DNA from: Bostrychus sinensis | Lineage: Eukaryota > Chordata > Actinopteri > Gobiiformes > Eleotridae | Direction of reading: 5' to 3' | NCBI GenBank assembly: GCA_020698575.1 | Contig: CM036243.1 | Coordinates: 40,028,207 to 40,092,206, forward strand | Length of the DNA stretch: 64,000 nucleotides | Part shown: in pieces, positions 52,412 through 63,144 of the stretch | How the letters are laid out: each line of letters starts with the position of its first letter | Position numbering within the stretch: the first letter of the stretch is position 1 | Translations under genes and position numbers: made by a program | Notes under the pieces: model-generated | What the model saw: the letters and a program-made list of their open reading frames with translations, nothing else | The model's database searches: none | What the model was told of the DNA's origin: nothing

Positions 52412-53883
52412 TGTAGGAGACCTGGGCCACTGCTGAAATTCTATCAGAGATGGACATTCCTTTAGGAGACGAGAAGTCTGCTCTTACCCACCAAGGATGC
52501 AAAACAAAGACATAAATCTGTCCTTTACGAACTGCAGACCAATAATAATGCCAGAAGAGGCCTCCTCTCTTCTCTGATAAGAACCAGAGGCCTGACACAT
52601 TTCATCTGTTTAAAAGACTTTATATGCATTAACATGTTACTTTACAGGAAAATGTCATAGCTATGTTTTGTGCAAACTGTTAAATATAACATGTTTTAAA
52701 GGTACGTAAATTGAAGTGGAGTAAGACACATTTCTTTTTATGACATTTACTTTGTGTCTAGCAGAGGTAATTTGAGCCCTCGCCACTATCAGTTCAGAGG
52801 GAAGAACCAGGGACACCCCTTTTACTCCAGTCTTATCTTGGGGTGCGGCCCACATTCCTCAGTCCAGTTTTTAGTCTTCGTCTTGTCTTTGTCTCGTCTC
52901 CGTCTCTCCTTCGTCTTTTAAGTTTAATTTTTCTTTTCTTCTCGTCATTTTTGTTGCGTTGAGTTCACCTTGCCGGTGATAACATCTTTTCACAATAAGT
53001 CAGCCAAACTTTTGTTCGAGTATCGTTTTTGTAGTTTATTTTGAAAAGCCTCGCGCCGCACAACATCCGCCAGCTTTAACAATCGCTGCCTTGACCAAAG
53101 CAGCTAATTTAAGAAGTTATACTTCTAAAGTTTCGAATCGCTGTGAAAGGATTTTTATTGAATTTTCCATTTGGCATAAAAAGGGACATTTGCCATACTC
53201 TGAGACTTTGACGCTGCCTTACGTTGACAACAGCTAAACTCTCCCTGAGCGGCATCACGCTCCTGTTCAACATAACGGACACCTGGCGACTGGCTGTGGA
53301 GCTTGGAGGACACACCACGAACCGCTGTTTGGAGCCGGGAACACCAGCCCTGCTACACCCCGCGGCTCTAAAGGACAAAGAACAACATCCGAGCCCCTGG
53401 CTGAAACTGGAGGCTGGCTGTCGTCACCACCTTCCCCTCCTGCACCGAGCGCCGTAAGATCAGAGTTGTTATGTTGACAAAGTTGGCACTTATAGTCTCA
53501 GAGTCTACTCCCTTATTCCTAAATTTCCAATAATTTAATAAGTCAATTTATTACTTACTCCACTGCAATTCATCATTAGTTAATCAATAATTCTGCATAA
53601 CGGTTCTGTTCATAATTACATTCCTTTCAAAATTTACCTGTGCCTCAGTACACTATTCCACCTTACTGTGTAAATAAACGTTATACTTAATCTAAATTAA
53701 GTTGAGTTTGGTGGTCTTTATCTATTAAACTGAGTCCCTCCTGGTCAATCCTTCCCTCTTAAGACATTAGTTTAGGTGTTTTAATCTGCACGTTAGCGCA
53801 AGGCTAACTGGTACCAATGCGGAGTTATTACTCTTAACCTTTGTCTTAGTTCAGTGTATATATTTTTATATATGTACCCTACA
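52412..53883 (+). repeat. 5' LTR
   Basis: TGTAGGAGACC...TACCCTACA, 1472 bp, with 6-bp inverted termini TGTAGG/CCTACA. It has an AATAAA at about 53671. Confidence 0.95.
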
Positions 53884-53888
53884 GTATT

Positions 53889-53910
53889 TGGCGCCCGAAA
53901 AACAGGGACC
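53889..53910 (+). promoter_or_regulatory. Primer-binding site (tRNA-Lys type)
   Basis: TGGCGCCCGAA followed by AAACAGGGACC, starting 5 bp after the 5' LTR. It matches the lysine-tRNA primer site apart from two extra A residues in the middle. Confidence 0.75.
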
Positions 53911-55529
53911 AGCGAAACTTGGTTAATAGATCAAGATCAACCAAACACTAAAAATAGGTAAATACAAATCAAAGGCGTTGTTTGGCTGGGATGTTTAATG
54001 CGCTGTTTACTGCTGTGATGCTTGATGCTTGGTGACTGTGAAAAGACCAATGCGCGCTGCTAATGCTAATGCTAATGTACGGATCCATGTAATTAAGTCT
54101 ATGTGGTAGAAATCACCCATAGCGAACATTTTAATTGTTAAAAGGCCTTGAGACGTTTTACTGCTGCGCTGAGCCAGAGTTTGATTTCGTCTCTTATATC
54201 GGTGAGAAAAATTAACTTCGCGAGATTCCGGAGTTGATTCCCCGATTAATTCAGATATAACCGGATAAACCCGGGCCCGGAATCTGAACACTTGAATTAA
54301 CCGCAGCACGCTAAGTGCTAAGCTAGGCTAAGCTAAAATAGTTTGCCTCAAGCTGTCTGTAAAGACTTGTGAACTGCTCCCATTGCTCTAGTGGAGTGAA
54401 TTGTCTGCTACAGGACGACCTGTTGCTTTGTGTTCTCTCTGAAGAACTGCTAAAAGTTCCGTTAAGTGAAGTTTTGCAACTTGTTGCTCAGGCCGAAGTC
54501 AGAGAAACTGACGACATTTTGGCTCAACACGGGCCCACCTCAACAAGGCGGACCTAGACGCGTGACGCGTCTAATGACGTATGACGCCCTCCCACCAAAG
54601 GGAAGGGCTAAGCAAATTGTTTGTACGAGCCTTGGCTCCATCTAGTGGGTACTTTGAGTAACCGCAAGGAAAACCCAACTGAATAAAAATAGTCTAACAA
54701 ATTAGCGTTTTATTCATAATTAGAGCAAAATCAATGTTTAAACACTGATTCAAAATTCTTTCCTTAATCTACAAACAATACAATGACATTTAACTAATTG
54801 ACTTAGCCATTTCAGTCAATTTCAGCTGCAATTTAAATTAAAGTTGTATCTTCTCTGCCCATTATCTGCAGTGCTGGTAAATCCTGCTGCTGCTAAATTG
54901 CTCTATTTTGACTCATTGCTATAACGTCAATTTGCTAATCACCTGATTAACCTCCGACTCTGCATATTGTAACTTTGATGTCATTACACTGCAATGTCCA
55001 GCTTTGGCCTTGTGTATGATGTGTAACTTGAGTCTCACATGCTGATGTTTAACACTTGTAGCCTCAAACAATAAGTGCTAACACTAATGCTTGTCACTTT
55101 GAGCTGCTTTGGTTTCATTTGCTTTGCTGAAAAGTTTTGTACCTCTGCACCTCACCTGACTGACAACTGTTTTTTGCATGACTGCTGTTACAATACCAGG
55201 CCCTACTCACTCACTAATAACATTTAGTAACCTTGTTTTACACCACTGTTAATTGATCACTGATCTGATTAACACTGAACTGCAAGGATTGCTACTGTTA
55301 TTAACTCATTTTCTCCTCTCACTATTTAATTACCAAATAACAACAATAAAACAAAACACTCATTTCACTACAGCCTTACTTCACTCAGTTTAAGGCTAGC
55401 CAAACAAAACCACAGAATTTCAATACTGCGCGACACATAACCAACACATTTTAAAGGAAATTCTCCTTTAACAAATAATAATTTTTTTTTTTTTCTCTCG
55501 TTTTGTTTGTTTCGCAACTGTAAACAAAC
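53911..55529 (+). other. Long leader of the LTR element
   Basis: 1.6 kb without a credible ORF between the primer site and the Gag start. It holds the palindrome TAGACGCGTGACGCGTCTA at 54555-54573 (9-bp arms, 1-base centre) and GCTAATGCTAATGCTAATG at 54058-54076. Packaging or dimerisation signals would be expected here. Confidence 0.6.
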
Positions 55530-58500
55530 ATGGAAAACCCAACCTCACATGATGAGTCTGCTCAGATAGACGCTCTTGCTCATCTGGATACAGTTCTCGG
55601 AGAAGTAACTGAGAAGTTACTGCCCAACTACATGAGTGAAATTCAGAGGACAGCTCCCTCTGAACTCGAACCCTCAATGGCCTCTCTGGTAAGTATAGGC
55701 CTAACTACGCTGCTAAAGGAAGAAGAGCTGACCCGCTGGCTTGGTCAAATGGCCATCTTGATGCACTTTCGACTCAAACATACAGAAGATTTACTGGCGC
55801 GTAGTACCAATCAACATCAACGTGAAGCTACACGCATCCAAGAAGAAAACAAAGCGCTTAGAGCCGAAGTCAACTCAATTAAAATGTCTTTGGTGGACTC
55901 ACAAAGACAGAAAGAGGGTCCCTCCTCGCCACTAACAACTCCAGCGTTTAGTCCTAGAAAGTTACACTTCAGTGAGACGGACAGACACACACACTATGGA
56001 GACTCTGACAGACCACGCTCGGACTACAGAGACTCTGACAGACTTTGCTTGGACTACAGAGATTCTGACAGACTTTGGTCGGACTACAGAGACTCTGACA
56101 GACTACGTTCGGGTTACAGAGATACAGCTCTGACACTGCCAAGACCTTCTCCAGGTAGGTACAGCAGCTATGGCCCGTCAGACCGGGATTTTGACAAAAT
56201 AGCTCGACACATTTTGCGCTTTGAACCTCAACCTGGTGGCGCTAATGATACCAGTACCTATCTTAGAGACATTGACTTCTACTTAGACAGGATCCCAGAC
56301 GCATCTTTAGAAGATTGGATCTTTCTAATCAAACTAACGTCAAGTCGCGATGTTAGCAGTTTTATTGAACGTCAACCTGCTTATGTCCGCAAAGACTATG
56401 AGCTTCTTCGTCAGTCACTCATCGAAGAGTATTCAGATGCTACCATCACTTCGGGTCTGACAGCTGCTCTAGCAGTGAAACAAGCACACCAAGAGACCCC
56501 TCAAGCTTATTACCATCGCTTACTAAAGGCTTACTTTGGCTCACGTAATGAACCAGACATGGAGGAGGATAAAAACTTCAAAACCCTTTTCATTCATAAC
56601 CTCCACCCTACTACGAGCCGCCATCTTGGTGTTGCAGCATGCCCACTCACACAGACTAGCCGCCAGCTTCGGGAGCTAGCTGTGAGAGCCTTTACAAAAC
56701 AGAAATCTACAATGACCAAATCTGAAGAACTCCCATCAGTCTTCACTGTGTCGCAGTCTTTAGAATTGGAAGGAACGTCTGGCTACAACCACAAAAATGT
56801 GGGAAGTCACTCCTTTCATTCTACCAGACATGAAAGGAAAACAAAACCATTCAAAGGAAGAAACTATCAGAATCGAAACCAGACATGGTCAGGGACAAAT
56901 GACTATCAGTCATACTCTGAACGAGATTCTTGGCCCAACAATAAACCTCGGGCCAGACATCACTCAAATCAGGGGGGTCCCCACAACTTTCGCAAAGAAA
57001 GAGAAGGAAATTATTATCGGGCTCGAGACCAATTCCCACCGAGCCAAAACAGTCCAAAGAAATGGCCTCAAAGAAGAGAAGACTCAGGACAAGAGCCTGA
57101 GTCTGGTAAGCAGGCCCAGACTAAACCAGACACTCAGGCTAAGGACCCAATAGACTCAGACAGTTCATTGGAACTTAGCGAAGAGGATATAGAAACAATC
57201 CAACGAATCTTACTTCAAGCGTGTAAGAAAAATAAAAGTAAGGCTGACCTTTTCACTTTGACCTCTGTGAATCCAAAAGGCCACAAGGAACCTAAATCTC
57301 ATCACAGAGAAGGGTCAAATAAAAACCTCTACTTAGAGGCTGAAGGACCGAAACCAAACTTGGCCCCGGCCTATGACCCAGTGGCCCAACATACTGCTCT
57401 CACACCTGACAGGAAAAAGAATGACTCAACGTCGCCTAACACTGTCATGGTGGTGCAGGTAAGTCCCGCCACTGACCTATGCAACGATGACCCTTCAATC
57501 ATAAAATATGAACCACCATTTCGGCAATTCTTGTGCAACATCTCTGAAAAAGGAGTAGCTCGTAAACGCTATCTCCCAGTCACACTGGAAGACAAGCTGG
57601 TCCATGACGCACTTCTAGATACGGCTGCAGACGTCACTCTGATGTCAGCCAGTCTTTTCAAAGCTTTACAAGCAGCGACACAACGCTCACATCAAGACCT
57701 GAAGTCTTGCCCCTGCTCCCTTGAAGTCCAACCATACTCAGATTGCTTTACCACTCTCACAGAGATGGCCTTAGTGCAACTGACTATTGGACCAATGACA
57801 CTGATTCATCCAGTGTATGTGTCACCAATTGATACAGTTCCTTTCCTTGTCGGCATGGACCTTCTAAATCGCTTTGAGCCACTTATTGATTTTCAGAAAT
57901 TGAAAATCTGGGCACAGGTTCGCGAACCTCTGCCTTTCTCTTTTCCCATCTTTCCCTCCAACCCTCACTGCTATGCCCTTGATGCCACCCCAGCACAATC
58001 TTTAACCATTGCACCAAGTCCAGAACATGACTCTTTGAGTTCAAAGGACAACTCCTTCTGCGCTCTAGCTCCTCCTCTGGAGACTCAATGCCCACAGAAT
58101 CTCACTGGTGCAACCCTGGGAAACACCCAGGCTGACTGTGTGGTCATAGCTCCACAGACAGACAAACCTGCCATTGGCCTGGAGCTGTCCACCATCTTGA
58201 CGCCCCTTCCCACCCAACCCACCCCGTCTACCTTTGCAGGCACTGGTTCTGCAGCTGCGTCTGCTCCGGCAGACTCCACTTCTGCTGAAACGGCTTTGGC
58301 GCCACCTGATTTTGTTTCCTCTCAGGCCTCCAATTCAAAGATTGGCAACCTGCCACTCCATCTTTCTGATCCTTTCTCTTTCTTCACCTCGGATGCCGTT
58401 GTTGCCTCCGACCCGCCTTCAAACCGTCTTTGCACTGTTATGGCCCTGCCTCGCCTCTGTCATGACTTGCTTGCTCACAACTCGGGTGCACACACTTCAC

Positions 58501-58682
58501 CTGTGTTCATGATGCCTCCGACTCGCAGGGGGGTCACGCCAATGCACGCACATGACACTCCGGCGTCAGGCCACAAATGCATTAAAGCAACACACCAGGC
58601 ATTGCGACATATGGCCTACCGGCCACATATGCAGAAAGATGTGGCAAAATACATCAAAGGCTACTCAGTCTGCTCACGCTAA
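55530..58682 (+). CDS. Gag-protease ORF fused to an integrase zinc-binding remnant
   Basis: 1050 aa, uninterrupted. Order: N-terminal helical region, coiled coil (about 90-130), four tandem 10-residue repeats (RDSDRLxSDY type, about 158-197), a capsid-like helical Gag domain (about 220-400; RFEPQPGGANDTSTYLRDID), a basic Arg/Gly/Asn-rich region without CCHC knuckles, an acidic stretch (about 545-560), an aspartic protease (LLDTAADVTLMS about 694; FLVGMDLLNRF about 775), a Pro/Ser/Thr-rich linker, and an HHCC-like integrase finger (HDTPASGHKC to the end). DTA replaces the usual DTG/DSG. The final finger has Tyr where the first Cys of the pair is expected, and the ORF stops right after the remaining Cys. 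RT and RNase H are missing, so it encodes structural functions only. Confidence 0.85.
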   Translation: MENPTSHDESAQIDALAHLDTVLGEVTEKLLPNYMSEIQRTAPSELEPSMASLVSIGLTTLLKEEELTRWLGQMAILMHFRLKHTEDLLARSTNQHQREATRIQEENKALRAEVNSIKMSLVDSQRQKEGPSSPLTTPAFSPRKLHFSETDRHTHYGDSDRPRSDYRDSDRLCLDYRDSDRLWSDYRDSDRLRSGYRDTALTLPRPSPGRYSSYGPSDRDFDKIARHILRFEPQPGGANDTSTYLRDIDFYLDRIPDASLEDWIFLIKLTSSRDVSSFIERQPAYVRKDYELLRQSLIEEYSDATITSGLTAALAVKQAHQETPQAYYHRLLKAYFGSRNEPDMEEDKNFKTLFIHNLHPTTSRHLGVAACPLTQTSRQLRELAVRAFTKQKSTMTKSEELPSVFTVSQSLELEGTSGYNHKNVGSHSFHSTRHERKTKPFKGRNYQNRNQTWSGTNDYQSYSERDSWPNNKPRARHHSNQGGPHNFRKEREGNYYRARDQFPPSQNSPKKWPQRREDSGQEPESGKQAQTKPDTQAKDPIDSDSSLELSEEDIETIQRILLQACKKNKSKADLFTLTSVNPKGHKEPKSHHREGSNKNLYLEAEGPKPNLAPAYDPVAQHTALTPDRKKNDSTSPNTVMVVQVSPATDLCNDDPSIIKYEPPFRQFLCNISEKGVARKRYLPVTLEDKLVHDALLDTAADVTLMSASLFKALQAATQRSHQDLKSCPCSLEVQPYSDCFTTLTEMALVQLTIGPMTLIHPVYVSPIDTVPFLVGMDLLNRFEPLIDFQKLKIWAQVREPLPFSFPIFPSNPHCYALDATPAQSLTIAPSPEHDSLSSKDNSFCALAPPLETQCPQNLTGATLGNTQADCVVIAPQTDKPAIGLELSTILTPLPTQPTPSTFAGTGSAAASAPADSTSAETALAPPDFVSSQASNSKIGNLPLHLSDPFSFFTSDAVVASDPPSNRLCTVMALPRLCHDLLAHNSGAHTSPVFMMPPTRRGVTPMHAHDTPASGHKCIKATHQALRHMAYRPHMQKDVAKYIKGYSVCSR

Positions 58683-59657
58683 TCTACTAACCCACAGCTA
58701 GGAGAGCTTGCCTCCTACACAACTACACCTCAGGGGGGTAAATAACCTCTAACCCCTCCTCTCTGTGTCCACTAACTCTTTCACTCTAATACAAAACTAA
58801 AATAGAACCATCCGAGTCCTTTACAAACTGGTTTTGAGCTGCAACTAGCTACCATTGCCTAAACTCAGTACAAGGTACCAGCTAAACAGGAAATGTAAAC
58901 ATGCAGAAGCAGACATTTTCTCAAAGCTGAAGCAATGGCAGAAGTTCAGTCAAACAGACAGCCTCAGAGCCATTTTCAACTCCCAAAATTTTGTCAGCCA
59001 AGCAAACAAAATTTGTAATACACGAGGTACAAAATAAAATCCCAGAACCCAAACAAGGTTCCCTTTGAGAGGACTGACGCCCTCTAGAGAAAACCAATTT
59101 TCTCTTGTTTTGTTTGTATTACTATTGCATGCATGAGCTTTAGTTTAGTCACATAGTTTCAATGTTACATAGTAATACTTAGTTTAGAAAATTAATTAGC
59201 TATGACTTCACGCATTATATGAAAAACCCACAAATGTTTTAGCATTTTATATAATCAAACGTGAACTCTTAACTATATCTTGCAATCTGCATAGGTCTAA
59301 TTAAATAACACTTCGAAAGGTTATATTTTCTCTGTGCGTCTTATTCAGTTTCACAGTAGGTTGTATACTTCTTTCATAATAAAGGATAACACAGATCAAC
59401 TCTATAAGAAATTTAGTGTTATATCCCTCTTAGCCTAAGTAATGACCAACCTTAGGTCCTTGTTTAATTAAAACCATAAAAACCCATAAAGGAGTTAGAC
59501 CTCCATACTGCCTTAGGCCCCATGGTTCCCAACCTAGTTTAATGACGCCAACTCTGTTATCATAACCACTGTGTGTTAATTCAGCAGCTGATTCCTGGAT
59601 TCCTGGAGATTGGCCTGAAGTCCTTTCCCTGAGCCCTTCAAGCCAACAGGGGGGATA
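58683..59657 (+). other. 3' non-coding part of the LTR element
   Basis: 975 bp from the ORF stop to the 3' LTR. No integrase core or envelope-like frame is seen. The right end has a G-rich polypurine-like tract (59647-59657). Confidence 0.6.
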
Positions 59658-61129
59658 TGTAGGAGACCTGGGCCACTGCTGAAATTCTATCAGAGATGGA
59701 CATTCCTTTAGGAGACGAGAAGTCTGCTCTTACCCACCAAGGATGCAAAACAAAGACATAAATCTGTCCTTTACGAACTGCAGACCAATAATAATGCCAG
59801 AAGAGGCCTCCTCTCTTCTCTGATAAGAACCAGAGGCCTGACACATTTCATCTGTTTAAAAGACTTTATATGCATTAACATGTTACTTTACAGGAAAATG
59901 TCATAGCTATGTTTTGTGCAAACTGTTAAATATAACATGTTTTAAAGGTACGTAAATTGAAGTGGAGTAAGACACATTTCTTTTTATGACATTTACTTTG
60001 TGTCTAGCAGAGGTAATTTGAGCCCTCGCCACTATCAGTTCAGAGGGAAGAACCAGGGACACCCCTTTTACTCCAGTCTTATCTTGGGGTGCGGCCCACA
60101 TTCCTCAGTCCAGTTTTTAGTCTTCGTCTTGTCTTTGTCTCGTCTCCGTCTCTCCTTCGTCTTTTAAGTTTAATTTTTCTTTTCTTCTCGTCATTTTTGT
60201 TGCGTTGAGTTCACCTTGCCGGTGATAACATCTTTTCACAATAAGTCAGCCAAACTTTTGTTCGAGTATCGTTTTTGTAGTTTATTTTGAAAAGCCTCGC
60301 GCCGCACAACATCCGCCAGCTTTAACAATCGCTGCCTTGACCAAAGCAGCTAATTTAAGAAGTTATACTTCTAAAGTTTCGAATCGCTGTGAAAGGATTT
60401 TTATTGAATTTTCCATTTGGCATAAAAAGGGACATTTGCCATACTCTGAGACTTTGACGCTGCCTTACGTTGACAACAGCTAAACTCTCCCTGAGCGGCA
60501 TCACGCTCCTGTTCAACATAACGGACACCTGGCGACTGGCTGTGGAGCTTGGAGGACACACCACGAACCGCTGTTTGGAGCCGGGAACACCAGCCCTGCT
60601 ACACCCCGCGGCTCTAAAGGACAAAGAACAACATCCGAGCCCCTGGCTGAAACTGGAGGCTGGCTGTCGTCACCACCTTCCCCTCCTGCACCGAGCGCCG
60701 TAAGATCAGAGTTGTTATGTTGACAAAGTTGGCACTTATAGTCTCAGAGTCTACTCCCTTATTCCTAAATTTCCAATAATTTAATAAGTCAATTTATTAC
60801 TTACTCCACTGCAATTCATCATTAGTTAATCAATAATTCTGCATAACGGTTCTGTTCATAATTACATTCCTTTCAAAATTTACCTGTGCCTCAGTACACT
60901 ATTCCACCTTACTGTGTAAATAAACGTTATACTTAATCTAAATTAAGTTGAGTTTGGTGGTCTTTATCTATTAAACTGAGTCCCTCCTGGTCAATCCTTC
61001 CCTCTTAAGACATTAGTTTAGGTGTTTTAATCTGCACGTTAGCGCAAGGCTAACTGGTACCAATGCGGAGTTATTACTCTTAACCTTTGTCTTAGTTCAG
61101 TGTATATATTTTTATATATGTACCCTACA
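59658..61129 (+). repeat. 3' LTR
   Basis: Same length and termini as the 5' LTR, and base-for-base the same where I compared them. Preceded by AACAGGGGGGATA, a polypurine-tract-like run. Confidence 0.95.
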
Positions 61130-61620
61130 TAAGATTTGTATCTAATGGCACTGCCGCATAGCAGACCTGACTGGCTGGTATCCTTACCAGTAACTGCACA
61201 TTATGAGGTACTAGCTGGGGGAACATGTCCGTTTACTGGTTGAAAAAAGGGGGTCGCGTCATTTGTGACACCAAGCAGCCATTTTTACAGCAGCACCACA
61301 CAGCAGCAGCAGCTCTGATGGATTTTAAACAGACAAGCGTTTAATTAGAAGTTTGGGGGCAGCTGGCTCTGAAGAACAGATAGGGTCCGTGTGCAACGAC
61401 ACACAAACGTTCATCAGGTCTGTCTTCACATATAAGCTCTATGAAAAGATAACTGGACTAGTCTGTGGCAGAGTTTGTAATCTACCTGTCCGTGTCTGTG
61501 TGATGTGTAAAGCCACTTTCACACAGGACTCGGTGGCCACGCTCACAGTCACAATCAGTCAGGTGTGGACTGTGCTGTGGTCTTATGGCTATGTTCTGAA
61601 CCAGCAGCCAAAGATGCCCT
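61130..61620. other. No gene recognised
   Basis: Host sequence to the right of the LTR element. The ORF at 61353-61658 shows no known domain and overlaps the segmental duplicate. Confidence 0.45.
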
Positions 61621-62625
61621 TCCAAGGCTTCCCACAGAGGAACTGTTTCTGGCATTAGGTTGTATTAGTGACAGCATCTTTTTTAATACTTGGCGTGGAT
61701 CCCTGTACTAATGAAACACTGTCCCAGTAATAATATGAGAGGGTCTGATGTCCTAAACCAGGGCTGTCCAACTTAATTTGCAGAGCGGCCAAATTAGAAA
61801 ATTAGAGATGTGTGAGGGCCGGATGGATTGACACATTCCTGTCCAAACATTATTAATAGTACTAAACATTAAAAATACTAATGTACATTACACAGAAGAA
61901 ATAAACCAGGCACACACATTCTCCATTTTGTTTCCTTTATATTAGCATTTATTGAACACAAAAATGAAAAAACTGACACACTTAAGCAAAACAAAAAACA
62001 TCTCAAGTACCAAGCCTCATTTGGGGAGTTTCATTACTCACAAACAATGATTGTTAAAGCCAGATGAACATTTCAACCAACTGCTTTTTTTTTTTTTTTT
62101 TTTTTTTTTACACAAACAATGGAGTTTGAAATATGTGTTTTAACATTTAATAACTGGACAAAATGATAGAAGTGGGCCCAGGCTGTGTGAGGAGAACATT
62201 TCAGTCGGGCCAAGTGGAATAGGCCCTGCCCTAAACTGTTTCTACTGATCACAGCCAGGGATAAAACCTGCAGCTCAGCCACGTCCACACTGCAGGATAA
62301 AGTGGCCCAATATCACAATATGTGGACCAGAAATTAAAATTAAAATAACTGTGAGAGCCAAAGAGGTGAAAGATAAACAGAAATCCAATGCTCCGTAATG
62401 TAGACACGCCTTTATTTGGTTTTACAACAGTCACCAACTTAAATGTTATTGGTCCAGGTCTTTTTCAGTAAGTTCTCTCTTTACAAATTGTCTAAGAAGT
62501 AGAGAAGTGTGAGTGAGAGCAGAAGAAGTGTTGAATGTTCCTTAGGGAGAATAAATGGTCCTGGTCCTCTCAGTGCAAGTGTGTGTTCCATAGAAAACAC
62601 CAGGACTAAACCAGGTCTAAACCAC
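61620..62625. repeat. Segmental duplicate of 4840-5940, plus minisatellite seed
   Basis: Counterpart of the left-edge segment without its inverted-dimer insert. A T26 run lies at about 62085-62111. At 62600-62622 there are just two 11-bp units (CAGGACTAAAC and CAGGTCTAAAC), at the place where copy 1 has about 320. Confidence 0.85.
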
Positions 62626-63144
62626 ACAGAGACACTGAGGAGTCAAACTCGAGTCCAAACCCAGGGATGAGAGTGTGAGTGAATGTGGAGTTGAAGGTGT
62701 GGAGGTGGATCAGTCGGTCAGAGGAGACTCTGTAGAAGGACAGAGAGCCAGCAGGACAGTCCACGTACACTGCTACTGTCCCAGAAGAGGGCAGGGAATG
62801 AGAGAGGCGGGTTTCTTTGTTATTATGCAAAACAGAGTAAACACTTCCAGAACAGAGCAGACTCCAGGACTTATCATTGCCTCCAAACAAACTGTCAGCA
62901 TCAAGTTCTTTCCGTCTGATTTCTCTGTAAGACACTGATATAGAAACCCTTCCACTCCACTGGACCTTCCAGTAACAGCGACCAGTCAGACCAGTAGAAC
63001 ACAGAAGCTGTTCCCACCAGTCAAATCTGTCCTGATGATCTGGATATGGCTGCTCCTCTCTCACACGTGTCACCTTCTTGTTGTTGTCAGACAGTTTGAG
63101 TTCTCTGTGAGCTGTGTTTGGATCCAGTGTGAGTTCACAGAAAT
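62606..63144 (-). CDS. Second NLR-type PRY-SPRY (B30.2) exon, partial gene
   Basis: 539-bp exon (2 + 537 nt) with the same acceptor as copy 1 (CTCCATCAG before 63144) and an intact frame to a stop at 62606. The PRY block and upstream intron are essentially the same as at 9960-10323. The SPRY centre differs: RKELDADSLFGGNDKSW here against RKGDSYDCGFGFNDQSW in copy 1. WKVQ replaces WEVQ. The matching 47-bp linker exon would lie just beyond 64000, so the rest of the gene is outside the window. Whether this is a functional gene cannot be judged from the last exon alone. Confidence 0.85.

Larger units (their letters stand above)
52412..61129 (+). mobile_element. Full-length non-autonomous LTR retrotransposon, TAAG duplication
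   Basis: 8718 bp bounded by direct LTRs of 1472 bp each, with TAAG at 52408-52411 and 61130-61133. A primer-binding site follows the left LTR and a purine-rich tract precedes the right one. One ORF (55530-58682) encodes Gag, protease and an integrase zinc-binding remnant; RT, RNase H and the integrase core are absent. I saw no difference between the LTRs over the parts compared, so insertion must be recent and mobilised by another element's proteins. Gag-PR-(deleted)-IN order fits Ty3/gypsy or a retrovirus-like element. Confidence 0.93.

Noticed and set aside
53109..53457. ORFs repeated at 60355-60703
   Set aside because: They lie inside the two LTRs and have no domain; they are duplicated because the LTRs are.
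61353..61658. 101-aa ORF with several cysteines
   Set aside because: It runs across the boundary of the segmental duplicate, and the left copy has no matching frame.
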